A stretch of DNA of 61,756 nt from Kiritimatiellia bacterium. Lineage in GTDB: Bacteria; Verrucomicrobiota; Kiritimatiellia; RFP12; DVOR01. The notes under the pieces were generated by a model. That model worked only from the letters and a program-made list of their open reading frames with translations, had not been told where the DNA came from and made no database searches. The translations under genes were made by a program, and so were the position numbers. This document shows positions 33,070 through 40,191 of this stretch, piece by piece. The stretch spans positions 1-61,756 of the forward strand of contig CAAGNN010000188.1 in assembly GCA_900771325.1 (NCBI GenBank), given 5' to 3'. Within the stretch, counting starts at the first letter, position 1, and every line of letters starts with the position of its first letter.

Positions 33070-34196
33070 CGCATCGCCCTCCGCTTGAAGTCGCGCGAGA
33101 TGGAGAAGTCGAGGTTGCTGCGCATCCAGGCTGCGCGGGCGGCGGCCTTGAACCAGGGCGGGAAGCTGCGCACGGCCTCGGGCAGGTAGGCCCGCTCAAG
33201 GAGGTCGTGGCAGATTGGCTCAGAGAGGTGGTTGTCGTCTAAGGTCAGCGCAGTAATCATCGGGGGGAGGCTTCGGGGGCGGTGCTTGGGGGAGATGACG
33301 CCCAAGTCCCAGGCTAGGTAGAAGTCGGAGAGGCAGTCGCTCAGTTCGTCGGGGGTAATCATCAGCGCCACGCGGAGGGTAGCCTGCAGGCGGCTGACGA
33401 TGTCGAGCAGCACATAGGGCTCCTCCACGAGCAAGCGCTCGCGCGCATTGCGCTCCTGGCGGATGACGCTCCCCAGGAAGCGCTGCAACGTGCGCGTCTC
33501 CTCCACGGCGTTATAGCGCAGCGAGCGGCCGTTGAAGAGGATACAGAGCGCGCCGGGGGGTGTCTGCGTGCCGGTGTCGTTGCTCGTGTCGATGCGCAGT
33601 TCGGAGAAGTTGGCGGCATTCTCCAGCTCGCGCAGGTGGTCAAAGTGCATCAGCCCGGCCAAGTGGAGCCATACGCGCAACCGGAAGCCCGACCCCGTGA
33701 GCGTCAGCTGGCGCGTCAGATAACCCAGCTGCTCGGTGCGCGCGAAGTTAAAGGTCGGCTCCAGCCGGTCGACAAAGCGCTGCAACTGTTCGGCCAGACG
33801 GTCGTAATCCGCCGGCGAGAGCTGCCGCGAACTGGCAATGACCGAGAAGGCCAGATGGTTCGCGCCCATCACCTCGCACCAAATGGGCACCTCAAAGCCC
33901 TCCGGCTCGGCCAGAAAGAGCAAGGCATAGCCCGGCAGACGGCTCTCGGGGGCGGTGAGCAGCATTACGGGCAGGTGGAGGTTGAGCACATCCAGCTCGT
34001 CCGTGAGGTCCCTAAAGCCCGGTGCGCACGCTTGCAATCGCTTGATGACCTCTTTTGAGCGCCGCCGCCGATTGGCATCGCTCATCCGGTCCGGGAAGGG
34101 CAACCCCTCCAGGTTGCGCACAAAGGCAAACTGCGCGCAGAGGCAAATCTGTCCGCGCCCGGTGGGCATTGGCTTGAGGTCGTCTTTAAGCGCCAT
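33066..34196 (-). CDS. mcsB: Protein arginine kinase McsB
   Basis: 376 aa. It is an ATP:guanido phosphotransferase-fold protein paired with McsA, as in the ctsR-mcsA-mcsB-clpC operons of Bacillota, where McsB phosphorylates arginines to mark proteins for ClpCP. The pattern VFSVIASSRQLSPADYDRL-like N-lobe and FNGRSLRYNAVEETRTLQRFLG agree only loosely with Bacillota McsB, so catalytic competence is uncertain. The start ATG 34196 overlaps the mcsA stop by 11 bp. No ctsR or clpC gene is in the window. Confidence 0.65.
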   Translation of the reverse strand: MALKDDLKPMPTGRGQICLCAQFAFVRNLEGLPFPDRMSDANRRRRSKEVIKRLQACAPGFRDLTDELDVLNLHLPVMLLTAPESRLPGYALLFLAEPEGFEVPIWCEVMGANHLAFSVIASSRQLSPADYDRLAEQLQRFVDRLEPTFNFARTEQLGYLTRQLTLTGSGFRLRVWLHLAGLMHFDHLRELENAANFSELRIDTSNDTGTQTPPGALCILFNGRSLRYNAVEETRTLQRFLGSVIRQERNARERLLVEEPYVLLDIVSRLQATLRVALMITPDELSDCLSDFYLAWDLGVISPKHRPRSLPPMITALTLDDNHLSEPICHDLLERAYLPEAVRSFPPWFKAAARAAWMRSNLDFSISRDFKRRAMR

Positions 34197-34833
34197 GGTC
34201 CCCTCCTCGCGCGCCCTCCGCGCCACCGAGCGAGCGCTTGAGCGCCTCGAACTCGGCCTTCAATCGTTTGGCGGTGGCGTAGTCTTCGCGCTTGATCGCC
34301 TCGGCCAGTTCGGCCTTCAACGCCTGCAACCGCTCCCGGCCGCTCGCTTGCTTGGCCACGCCAAAGGTGCCGCCGAAGGCCGTGCAGTCATTGAGCTCGG
34401 CCAAGAGCGGCGCAATCGCCTCGCGGAAGACCTCATAGCACTTAGGGCAGCCCATCAGCCCCGAGGCGCGGATCTCCTCGAGCGCCTGACCGCACTTAGG
34501 GCAGCGCGCTTCGTCCGGATTGCCGCCCGCATCGGAGAGGAGCGAGGAGAGCTGACCAAACATCTTGCCCAGTTCGTGGAGCGCCTCCGGCGGCGGCTTC
34601 GGGGGCGACCAGCCGGCATCATCCCCGCCCGGGGGCAGACCCGGATTGATGCCCGGCGGCAGCTCATTGGGCGAGAACTCCATTGCGGCCACCTGGATGC
34701 CACGCTCTTGACCAAAGGCCTCCTCGCGCTCGGCACAGGCGCGGCAGACGTAGAGCTCCTCGCGTCCCTTCCCCTGTTTGTCGCGGAAGAGGACCGTCTC
34801 GGCCTCGTTCTTGTGGCAAATCTCACACTTCAT
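34186..34833 (-). CDS. mcsA: McsA-like zinc protein with UVR motif
   Basis: 215 aa. Two treble-clef Cys pairs occur: CEICHKNEA with CRAC, then CPKCGQALEEIRASGLMGCPKC, which looks like the McsA zinc region. A UVR motif closes the protein (LQALKAELAEAIKREDYATAKRLK). McsA activates McsB in Bacillota. It starts in a 4-bp overlap with coaC and ends overlapping mcsB. Confidence 0.88.
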   Translation of the reverse strand: MKCEICHKNEAETVLFRDKQGKGREELYVCRACAEREEAFGQERGIQVAAMEFSPNELPPGINPGLPPGGDDAGWSPPKPPPEALHELGKMFGQLSSLLSDAGGNPDEARCPKCGQALEEIRASGLMGCPKCYEVFREAIAPLLAELNDCTAFGGTFGVAKQASGRERLQALKAELAEAIKREDYATAKRLKAEFEALKRSLGGAEGARGGDHGA

Positions 34834-35411
34834 TGCGCGCACCTCCCGGCCCACTCGGCCAACGCGGCCATCAACTCCTCGGGCTCGGGGAGCCGCCCCG
34901 CGCCGGTCACGCCGCACGCCAACTCCCCGGCCTTGGGCAAGAGCACCTGCGCACCCCGTGCGCGCAGCGTCTCGACATTCGCCTGCGTGGCCGCGTGCTC
35001 CCACATCCGCGTATTCATCGAGGGCGCCACCCACATCGGCTTGCCCGGCGGCAAGGCCAGCGCGGTCTCGGTGAGCAGGTTATCGGCCAGACCGTGCGCC
35101 AGCTTCGCGAGCGTATTGGCCGAACACGGCGCCACCAAGAAGAGGTCGCACCAATCGGCCAAGGCAATGTGGCGCGGGTGCCAATCAGCGTTTGGCGCAA
35201 AGGCATCGCACTCGACCGCCCGCTGCGAGAGCGTCCGCCAGGTAATCTCCCCCACGAAGTCCAGCGCGTGCGCCGTGGCCACCACCTGCACCTGCCAACC
35301 GCGCGCGACCATCAGCCGCACCAGCGAGCAGACCTTATAGCAGGCAATTGCGCCGGTCACCCCCAAGAGCACCTTGGGCGGCTGCGCGTCATTAAGTGGA
35401 GTGGGGGTCAT
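34830..35411 (-). CDS. coaC: Phosphopantothenoylcysteine decarboxylase (stand-alone CoaC flavoprotein)
   Basis: 193 aa, covering only the CoaC half of the usual CoaBC fusion. FMN flavoprotein motifs: LLGVTGAIACYKVCSLVRLM, the active-site His in PRHIALADWCD, and the substrate clamp PSMNTRMW (PxMNxxMW). The redox Cys is in GELACGVTGAGRL. It decarboxylates 4'-phosphopantothenoylcysteine in CoA synthesis. The CoaB synthetase must be encoded elsewhere. It starts 12 bp after gmk. Confidence 0.9.
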   Translation of the reverse strand: MTPTPLNDAQPPKVLLGVTGAIACYKVCSLVRLMVARGWQVQVVATAHALDFVGEITWRTLSQRAVECDAFAPNADWHPRHIALADWCDLFLVAPCSANTLAKLAHGLADNLLTETALALPPGKPMWVAPSMNTRMWEHAATQANVETLRARGAQVLLPKAGELACGVTGAGRLPEPEELMAALAEWAGRCAQ

Positions 35412-35423
35412 CGCACACCTCGC

Positions 35424-36017
35424 TTACAGCTCTCCGCCGCGCACCAGGAGGATGTCGCGAATACGGCGGTAGGCCACGGAGAGTTCGTCGTTGACCACCC
35501 GGTAGCGGAACTCGCCGGCGCGGTCCATCTCCCCTTGCGCATTCTGCAAGCGCAGGGCAATCGTCTCGGGCGAATCCTCGCCGCGTCCGACGAGCCGCCG
35601 CTCCAGCTCTTCCATACTCGGCGGCTCGATGAAGATATCCACAAAGCCCGCGCGCAGGGGATCGTCCTCCGGCAGCCGGGCAATCGTCTCGCGCACCGCC
35701 GCCGCGCCTACCACGTCAATATCCATCAGCACGCTCTGCCCCTCGGCAAAGGCTTCGCGCACTGGTTCAGCCGGCGTGCCATAGCAATTCCCGTGCACCA
35801 CCGCGTGCTCGAGCAGCTTCCCCTCGGCCACCAACTGGTCGAACTTCGCCTGCGAGACAAAGAAGTAGTCCGCCCCGTCCTCTTCCATCCCGCGCGGCGC
35901 GCGCGTGGTGCACGAGACCGAATAGGTAATCTCCGGGAAGTCCTGCAACAACATGTCGCACAACGTACTCTTCCCGGCCCCGCTCGGGGCACTCATCACA
36001 ATCAGCAATGGTTTCAT
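35424..36017 (-). CDS. gmk: Guanylate kinase
   Basis: 197 aa from ATG 36017 (GGAGAAGAG at about 10 bp upstream). The in-frame ATG 36041 would sit at the transcription start, and the frame is open far upstream only because the 22-bp array has no stops. P-loop MSAPSGAGKSTLCDML, the GMP site SVSCTTRAPRGMEEDGADYFFV and the lid FVDIFIEPPSMEELERRL are typical. It makes GDP from GMP. It is the first gene of the twelve-gene operon. Confidence 0.95.
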   Translation of the reverse strand: MKPLLIVMSAPSGAGKSTLCDMLLQDFPEITYSVSCTTRAPRGMEEDGADYFFVSQAKFDQLVAEGKLLEHAVVHGNCYGTPAEPVREAFAEGQSVLMDIDVVGAAAVRETIARLPEDDPLRAGFVDIFIEPPSMEELERRLVGRGEDSPETIALRLQNAQGEMDRAGEFRYRVVNDELSVAYRRIRDILLVRGGEL

Positions 36018-36049
36018 CAGCGCTCTCTTCTCCAAATCCATAGGCCCCC

Positions 36050-36061
36050 AGTATACCACAA
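36050..36061 (-). promoter_or_regulatory. Extended -10 promoter of the gmk operon
   Basis: On the minus strand TTGTGGTATACT, with the -10 hexamer at 36050-36055. The same motif precedes gpmI, metY, the GT2 operon and the AAA/PDDEXK gene. Confidence 0.65.
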
Positions 36062-36063
36062 GT

Positions 36064-36360
36064 GCGCTCGCTGCGCGAGCGGTCGACAGTGGACAGTCGA
36101 CAGTCGACAGGGCGCGTTTCGCGACGGAGGGGCTGAGGGAAGCATTGTACCCGGGCCGACCCTCAGACGCATCCGCCCCGGGTTGGCCTCGCATCCGCCC
36201 CGGGTTGGCCTCGCATCCGCCCCGGGTTGGCCTCGCATCCGCCCCGGGTTCGCCTCGCATCCGCCCCGGGTTCGAGATGGATCCGCCCCGGGTTCGCCTC
36301 GCATCCGCCCCGGGTCCAAGGTGCATCCGCCCCGGGTTGGCCCTCGATCCGGGGCGGGTC
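36064..36360 (+). repeat. Arm module and eight-unit 22-bp array
   Basis: An arm module (GCTCGCTGCGCGAGC, GTCGACA words, GCGACGGAGG) is followed by units starting at 36169, 36191, 36213, 36235, 36257, 36279, 36301 and 36323, period exactly 22 bp, and a partial one at 36345. Differences between units fall mostly in the last six bases. The array contains no stop codon in any of the six reading frames. No spacers and no CRISPR-type dyad are present. Confidence 0.9.
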
Positions 36361-36398
36361 GGTTTTGCACGGTCTGCTCCGCAGGCCGCCCGGGGCCC

Positions 36399-36440
36399 CG
36401 CGCGTGCGCGCGCGTAGTTTATATTTTATATAAGGCGGTG
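36399..36440 (+). repeat. Alternating CG tract and TATATAA stretch, second copy
   Basis: CGCGCGTGCGCGCGCGTA at 36399-36416 is identical to 9023-9040, followed by TTTATATTTTATATAAGG. It lies about 100 bp upstream of the metY promoter. Confidence 0.6.
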
Positions 36441-36471
36441 CCCGGGGCGCCCCACTCGGCGGCGCAGCCGC

Positions 36472-36520
36472 CACCGTTCACCTCTCACCTCTCACCGTTC
36501 ACCTCTCACTGCTCACCCTT
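36472..36520 (+). repeat. TTCACC/CTCACC octamer run upstream of metY
   Basis: Words of the form GTTCACCT and CTCACCT are repeated six times. The reverse complement form (GGTGAACA) is found just after the same gene at 37873-37906, so the gene is bracketed by an inverted pair. Confidence 0.8.
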
Positions 36521-36522
36521 CT

Positions 36523-36551
36523 TTGAGCTTTCTGCGCGCTTGTGGTAGAAT
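36523..36551 (+). promoter_or_regulatory. metY-like gene promoter
   Basis: -35 TTGAGC (36523-36528), 17-bp spacer, -10 TAGAAT (36546-36551) within CTTGTGGTAGAAT. The ribosome binding site AGGGAGAG is at 36573-36580. Confidence 0.7.
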
Positions 36552-36583
36552 GGGCGCGTTTTTGTTCCAACTAGGGAGAGACG

Positions 36584-37858
36584 ATGATGAAGTTTGAGAC
36601 GAAGTGCGTTCAGGCCGGCTGGGAGCCGAAGAATGGCGAGCCGCGCGTGATGCCGATCTACCAGAGCACCACCTTTAAGTTTGACTCCTCGCAGCACGTG
36701 GCCGACCTCTTCGACCTGAAGGTGGGCGGGCACTTCTACACACGCCTGAGCAACCCGACGCTGGACGCGGTGGAGCAGCGCATCGCGGCGTTGGAGGGCG
36801 GCGTTGGGGCGATGCTCACCAGCGCCGGTCAGGCCGCCAGCACGATGGCCATCCTCAACCTCGCGCACAGCGGCGACCACGTGGTCTCCTGCTCGGCGAT
36901 CTACGGCGGCACGGTGAACCTCTTCGGCGTCACCTTGCAGAAGCTGGGGATTGACTTCACCTGGGTCTCGCCCGACGCGACCGACGAGGAGATTGCCGCG
37001 GCCATCCGCCCGAACACCAAGGCGGTCTTTGGCGAGACGCTGGCGAACCCGGCCCTGGCGGTGCTGGATATCGATCGCTGGGCGAAGGTGGCCCACGCCC
37101 ACGGTCTGCCGCTCATCCTCGACAACACCTTCCCCACGCCCTACCTCTGCCGCCCCTTCGAGTTCGGGGCCGACATCGTGGTCCACGCCACCACGAAGTA
37201 CCTCGATGGTCACGCGATGAGCCTGGGCGGGGTCATCGTCGATAGCGGGAACTTCGACTGGGCCGCCTCGGGCCGCTTCCCGGAGTTCACCGAGCCCGAC
37301 GCCTCCTACCACGGCCTCATCTACACCCAGGCCTTCGGCAAGGCCGCCTACATCGTCAAGGCCCGCGCCCAGCTGATGCGCGACCTCGGCGCCCAGGCCG
37401 CCCCGATGAACGCCTTCCTCCTGGGGATGGGCATCGAGACCCTCCCCCTGCGGATGGAGCGCCACAGCGCCAACGCCCAGACCGTGGCCGAGTGGCTGGC
37501 CAACAACCCGAAGGTCGACTGGGTGCGCTATCCCGGTCTGCCCGGCGACAAGTATTACGCCCTGGCCAAGAAGTATCTGCCCCTGGGCTGCTCGGGGGTC
37601 ATCTCCTTCGGCGTCAAGGGCACGCGCGAGGACGCAATGCGCCTGATGGACGCGCTCAAGATGATTAAGATCGTCGTCCACGTGGCCGACGCGCGCACCT
37701 GCGTGCTCCATCCCGCGAGCATGACCCACCGCCAGCTGACCGACGAGCAGCTCGTCAAGGCCGGCATTTCGCCGACGATGGTCCGCCTCTCGGTGGGCAT
37801 CGAGCACGTCGATGACATCCTCGCCGACCTCGCCCAGGCCTTTGAGCAGGTGAAGTGA
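36584..37858 (+). CDS. metY: O-acetylhomoserine sulfhydrylase-type PLP enzyme
   Basis: 424 aa. It is a Cys/Met-metabolism PLP enzyme (cystathionine gamma-synthase superfamily). SRYSNPT-type segment reads TRLSNPTLDAVEQRIAALEGG, the cofactor segment is LDNTFPTPYLCRPFEFGAD, and the PLP lysine lies in VVHATTKYLDGHAMSLGG. Length and the insert near residue 225 (GNFDWAASGRFPEF) favour MetY (O-acetylhomoserine plus sulfide to homocysteine) over methionine gamma-lyase, but the two cannot be separated with certainty. The tandem ATGs at 36584 and 36587 are equally usable. Confidence 0.88.
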   Translation: MMKFETKCVQAGWEPKNGEPRVMPIYQSTTFKFDSSQHVADLFDLKVGGHFYTRLSNPTLDAVEQRIAALEGGVGAMLTSAGQAASTMAILNLAHSGDHVVSCSAIYGGTVNLFGVTLQKLGIDFTWVSPDATDEEIAAAIRPNTKAVFGETLANPALAVLDIDRWAKVAHAHGLPLILDNTFPTPYLCRPFEFGADIVVHATTKYLDGHAMSLGGVIVDSGNFDWAASGRFPEFTEPDASYHGLIYTQAFGKAAYIVKARAQLMRDLGAQAAPMNAFLLGMGIETLPLRMERHSANAQTVAEWLANNPKVDWVRYPGLPGDKYYALAKKYLPLGCSGVISFGVKGTREDAMRLMDALKMIKIVVHVADARTCVLHPASMTHRQLTDEQLVKAGISPTMVRLSVGIEHVDDILADLAQAFEQVK

Positions 37859-37872
37859 AGCGAGCTGCGCGA

Positions 37873-37906
37873 GCCGGTGAACGGTGAACAGTGAACGGTG
37901 AACAGA
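37873..37906 (+). repeat. GGTGAACA octamer run downstream of metY
   Basis: Four tandem words of the GGTGAACA/AGTGAACG form. They are the inverse of the TTCACC run at 36472-36520. Confidence 0.8.
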
Positions 37907-37945
37907 ACGCGGCGAGCCGCGACAGGTCAATCGAAGGAAGAAGCC

Positions 37946-38698
37946 GTGAAAGACACTCCCTCTGACATTCCGTTTGCCCGTCGCGGAACGCGCTTCACGC
38001 CGATCGCCTATCGCCTATCGGTGATTGCCCTTGCGGCCTTTGCCGCGATGGCAATCGCCGGCTGCACCGGGCCGACGTTGCGGGCGCTCAACCCGCGCGA
38101 GGCGAAGATCGACGTCTACCCCTCGGGCGAGGTGCGCGTCTATGGCGAACCCATTGCGTTGCGCGACCTGGAGAGCACGGTCCGCCGCTCCTCCACCCGG
38201 CCGCAAGATACCATCCTCATCCGCCTGCACGGCGACCCCGAGAGCGCCGAACTCTCCCAGATGCGCCGCCTGGTCACCGACCAAATGCTCCGCGCCAACC
38301 ACTACAAGTTCAACTTCTTCTCCACCCCGTTGGCCACCGTGCAGACCTACGACCCGGCCACCAAGCGCACCGAGACCTTCGCCGACGATGTCGACCTGGG
38401 CGAGGCGAGCACCGAGCGTGCCGTGGCCGATGTCCAGCGGCTGATGGATGAAACGGAAGCCTATCGCGAGGGCACCTATGTCTCCCCCGTCGTGCAGGCC
38501 AAGCCGGTGGCTATCTCTGTGGGCGAGAAGCCCGAGGAGTTGAAGGTGGGTGGTGAACTGCTCGAGGAGGCTAAGGCCCCCGCAGCCGTCAAGCCCGCCG
38601 TCAAGCCCACGGCTGCCAAGCCCGTTCAGCCCTCGCAGGAAGACCTGCGCGAGCAGTGGAAGCGCCAGCAGCGCCGCACGGGTGGCGCGAGGCGTTAA
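37946..38698 (+). CDS. Predicted lipoprotein with ExbD-like periplasmic domain pattern
   Basis: 250 aa from GTG 37946, preceded by GAAGGAAGAA; in-frame codons upstream lack a better site. The signal peptide ends in the lipobox AIAGC, so it is lipid-anchored at about residue 42. Residues about 57-130 (KIDVYPSGEVRVYGEPIALRDLE, DTILIRLHGDPESAELSQMRRLV) resemble the periplasmic fold of ExbD/TolR, but without the cytoplasmic/TM start. The tail is Lys/Pro/Ala-rich (VKPAVKPTAAKPVQP), a likely wall-spanning linker. Part of the signal peptide is encoded by a TATCGCC octamer run (38002-38021). Confidence 0.65.
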   Translation: MKDTPSDIPFARRGTRFTPIAYRLSVIALAAFAAMAIAGCTGPTLRALNPREAKIDVYPSGEVRVYGEPIALRDLESTVRRSSTRPQDTILIRLHGDPESAELSQMRRLVTDQMLRANHYKFNFFSTPLATVQTYDPATKRTETFADDVDLGEASTERAVADVQRLMDETEAYREGTYVSPVVQAKPVAISVGEKPEELKVGGELLEEAKAPAAVKPAVKPTAAKPVQPSQEDLREQWKRQQRRTGGARR

Positions 38699-38717
38699 CC
38701 CGTCCGCCGAGGCCGTG

Positions 38718-40082
38718 ATGTCCGCCCAGTTGCTTCCCTGTTGTGATTCGCGCCGGGTCACCCCCGGTTGCGCCTTCTTCGCCATCCCCGGCACGCACGA
38801 CGATGGCCAACGGTATATCGCCGAGGCGCGGGCCAAGGGCGCGGCCGAGGTCATCGGCGTCTGCCCGGGGTGCGACCGCCAGGTGGCCAATCCGCGCGAA
38901 GCCTTCGCCGAGGCCTGCGCCGACTTCTGCGGTCGCCCCTCCGAGCAGCTCCTCCTCTGCGGCATCACCGGCACTAATGGCAAGACCACCACCGCCTGGC
39001 TCCTGCGCGATATGCTCGCCCAGGGCGGACTCCTCCCCGGCTTGCTCACCACCGTGGCCACCCAATGGCCCGGCCACGACGTGCCCGCCGACCGCACAAC
39101 CCCCGACGCGCTCACCCTTCAGCAGCTCCTCGCGCAGATGGTCCAAGCCCGCTGCCGCGCCGCCGTGATGGAGGTCTCCAGCCACGCCATCGACCAAGCG
39201 CGCATCGGCTCGACCCGCTTCGCCCTCACCGCCTTTACCAACCTCACTCAGGACCACCTCGACTACCACCGCACGATGGAGGCCTACTTCGCCGTCAAGG
39301 CCCGCCTCTTCCTCGAACACCCCGCCGCTCCGGCCGTCATCAATGGCGATGACCCCTACGGCGCGCGGCTGCTCGAGCTGCTGCGCGAGCGCGGTCACCG
39401 CGCCCTCTGCCCCTACTTCCCGGCCGCTGCCGCCCAATACGCCCGCTTCTCCGCCGAGGGCATCGAGGCCGAGCTCACCCTAGGCGGCCGCCGCCTCGCC
39501 TTCCGCACCGCCCTCTGCGGCCGCTACAATTTGGCCAACCTCCTCTGCGCCGCCACCGCTGCCCACGCGCTGGGGGTTTCCCCCGAGGCCATCCTGGCGG
39601 CCATCACCGAGGCCCGCCCCCGCTGGGGGCGCCTGGAGCCGGCCGCCCCGCGCGTCTTTATTGACTACGCCCACACCGACGACGCCCTTACCAACGTCCT
39701 CTCCACCTTGCGCGAGATGACCCCCGGCCGCCTGCTCTGCCTCTTCGGCTGCGGGGGCGACCGCGACCGCACCAAGCGCCCCAAGATGGCCGCCGCCGTC
39801 GACCGCCTGGCCGACCTCCCCATCGTCACCTCCGATAATCCCCGCACCGAGGACCCCCTCGCCATCATCGCCGACATCCTCCCCGGCTTCTCCCGCCACA
39901 AGCCCATCGTCGTGCCCGACCGCCGCAAGGCCATCGCCCGCGCCCTCTCCCTGATGGGCCCCACGGACACCCTCCTCATCGCCGGCAAGGGTCACGAAAC
40001 CTATCAGGAGATCAACGGCATTCGCCACCCCTTCTCCGATGCTGAGGAGGTCCGCCGCGCGCAGGGGGCCGGTGGGCAGTAA
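38718..40082 (+). CDS. murE: UDP-N-acetylmuramoyl-tripeptide synthetase MurE
   Basis: 454 aa. It adds meso-diaminopimelate to UDP-MurNAc-L-Ala-D-Glu. The ATP loop is GITGTNGKTTTAWLL; EVSSHAIDQARI, FTNLTQDHLDYH and DYAHTDDAL are Mur-ligase signatures. The substrate motif SDNPRTEDP (DNPR) marks the mDAP-specific type. The first domain is about 20 residues shorter than usual, starting near DSRRVTPG; the frame upstream overlaps the lipoprotein gene, so ATG 38718 (or GTG 38715) is the best start. A strong hairpin terminator follows. Confidence 0.95.
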   Translation: MSAQLLPCCDSRRVTPGCAFFAIPGTHDDGQRYIAEARAKGAAEVIGVCPGCDRQVANPREAFAEACADFCGRPSEQLLLCGITGTNGKTTTAWLLRDMLAQGGLLPGLLTTVATQWPGHDVPADRTTPDALTLQQLLAQMVQARCRAAVMEVSSHAIDQARIGSTRFALTAFTNLTQDHLDYHRTMEAYFAVKARLFLEHPAAPAVINGDDPYGARLLELLRERGHRALCPYFPAAAAQYARFSAEGIEAELTLGGRRLAFRTALCGRYNLANLLCAATAAHALGVSPEAILAAITEARPRWGRLEPAAPRVFIDYAHTDDALTNVLSTLREMTPGRLLCLFGCGGDRDRTKRPKMAAAVDRLADLPIVTSDNPRTEDPLAIIADILPGFSRHKPIVVPDRRKAIARALSLMGPTDTLLIAGKGHETYQEINGIRHPFSDAEEVRRAQGAGGQ

Positions 40083-40118
40083 TCTCCTGCCTGCGATAGA
40101 CCTCGCGGTGGGTGGATA

Positions 40119-40161
40119 AAACGAGAGCCGGAGCGCCCGCTGGGCGCTCCGGCTCTCGTTT
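40119..40161. terminator. Perfect 20-bp hairpin between convergent genes
   Basis: The stem arms are 40119-40138 and 40142-40161 with a GCT loop. AAA at the 5' end and TTT at the 3' end give a U run on either strand. It lies between murE (+) and the C25 protease gene (-), so it can end transcription from both sides. Confidence 0.9.
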
Positions 40162-40191
40162 GGGGCTCTATCGCGGTTCCCCGCTTGCCGA

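Noticed and set aside
35424..36326. 300-aa guanylate kinase with a repeat-peptide N-terminus
   Set aside because: The frame is open through the 22-bp array, but a good promoter (36050) and ribosome site place the start at 36017, so the array is not translated here, unlike in mutL.
36169..36360. CRISPR array
   Set aside because: The 22-bp units follow each other without unique spacers and no cas genes are near; it is a plain tandem array.
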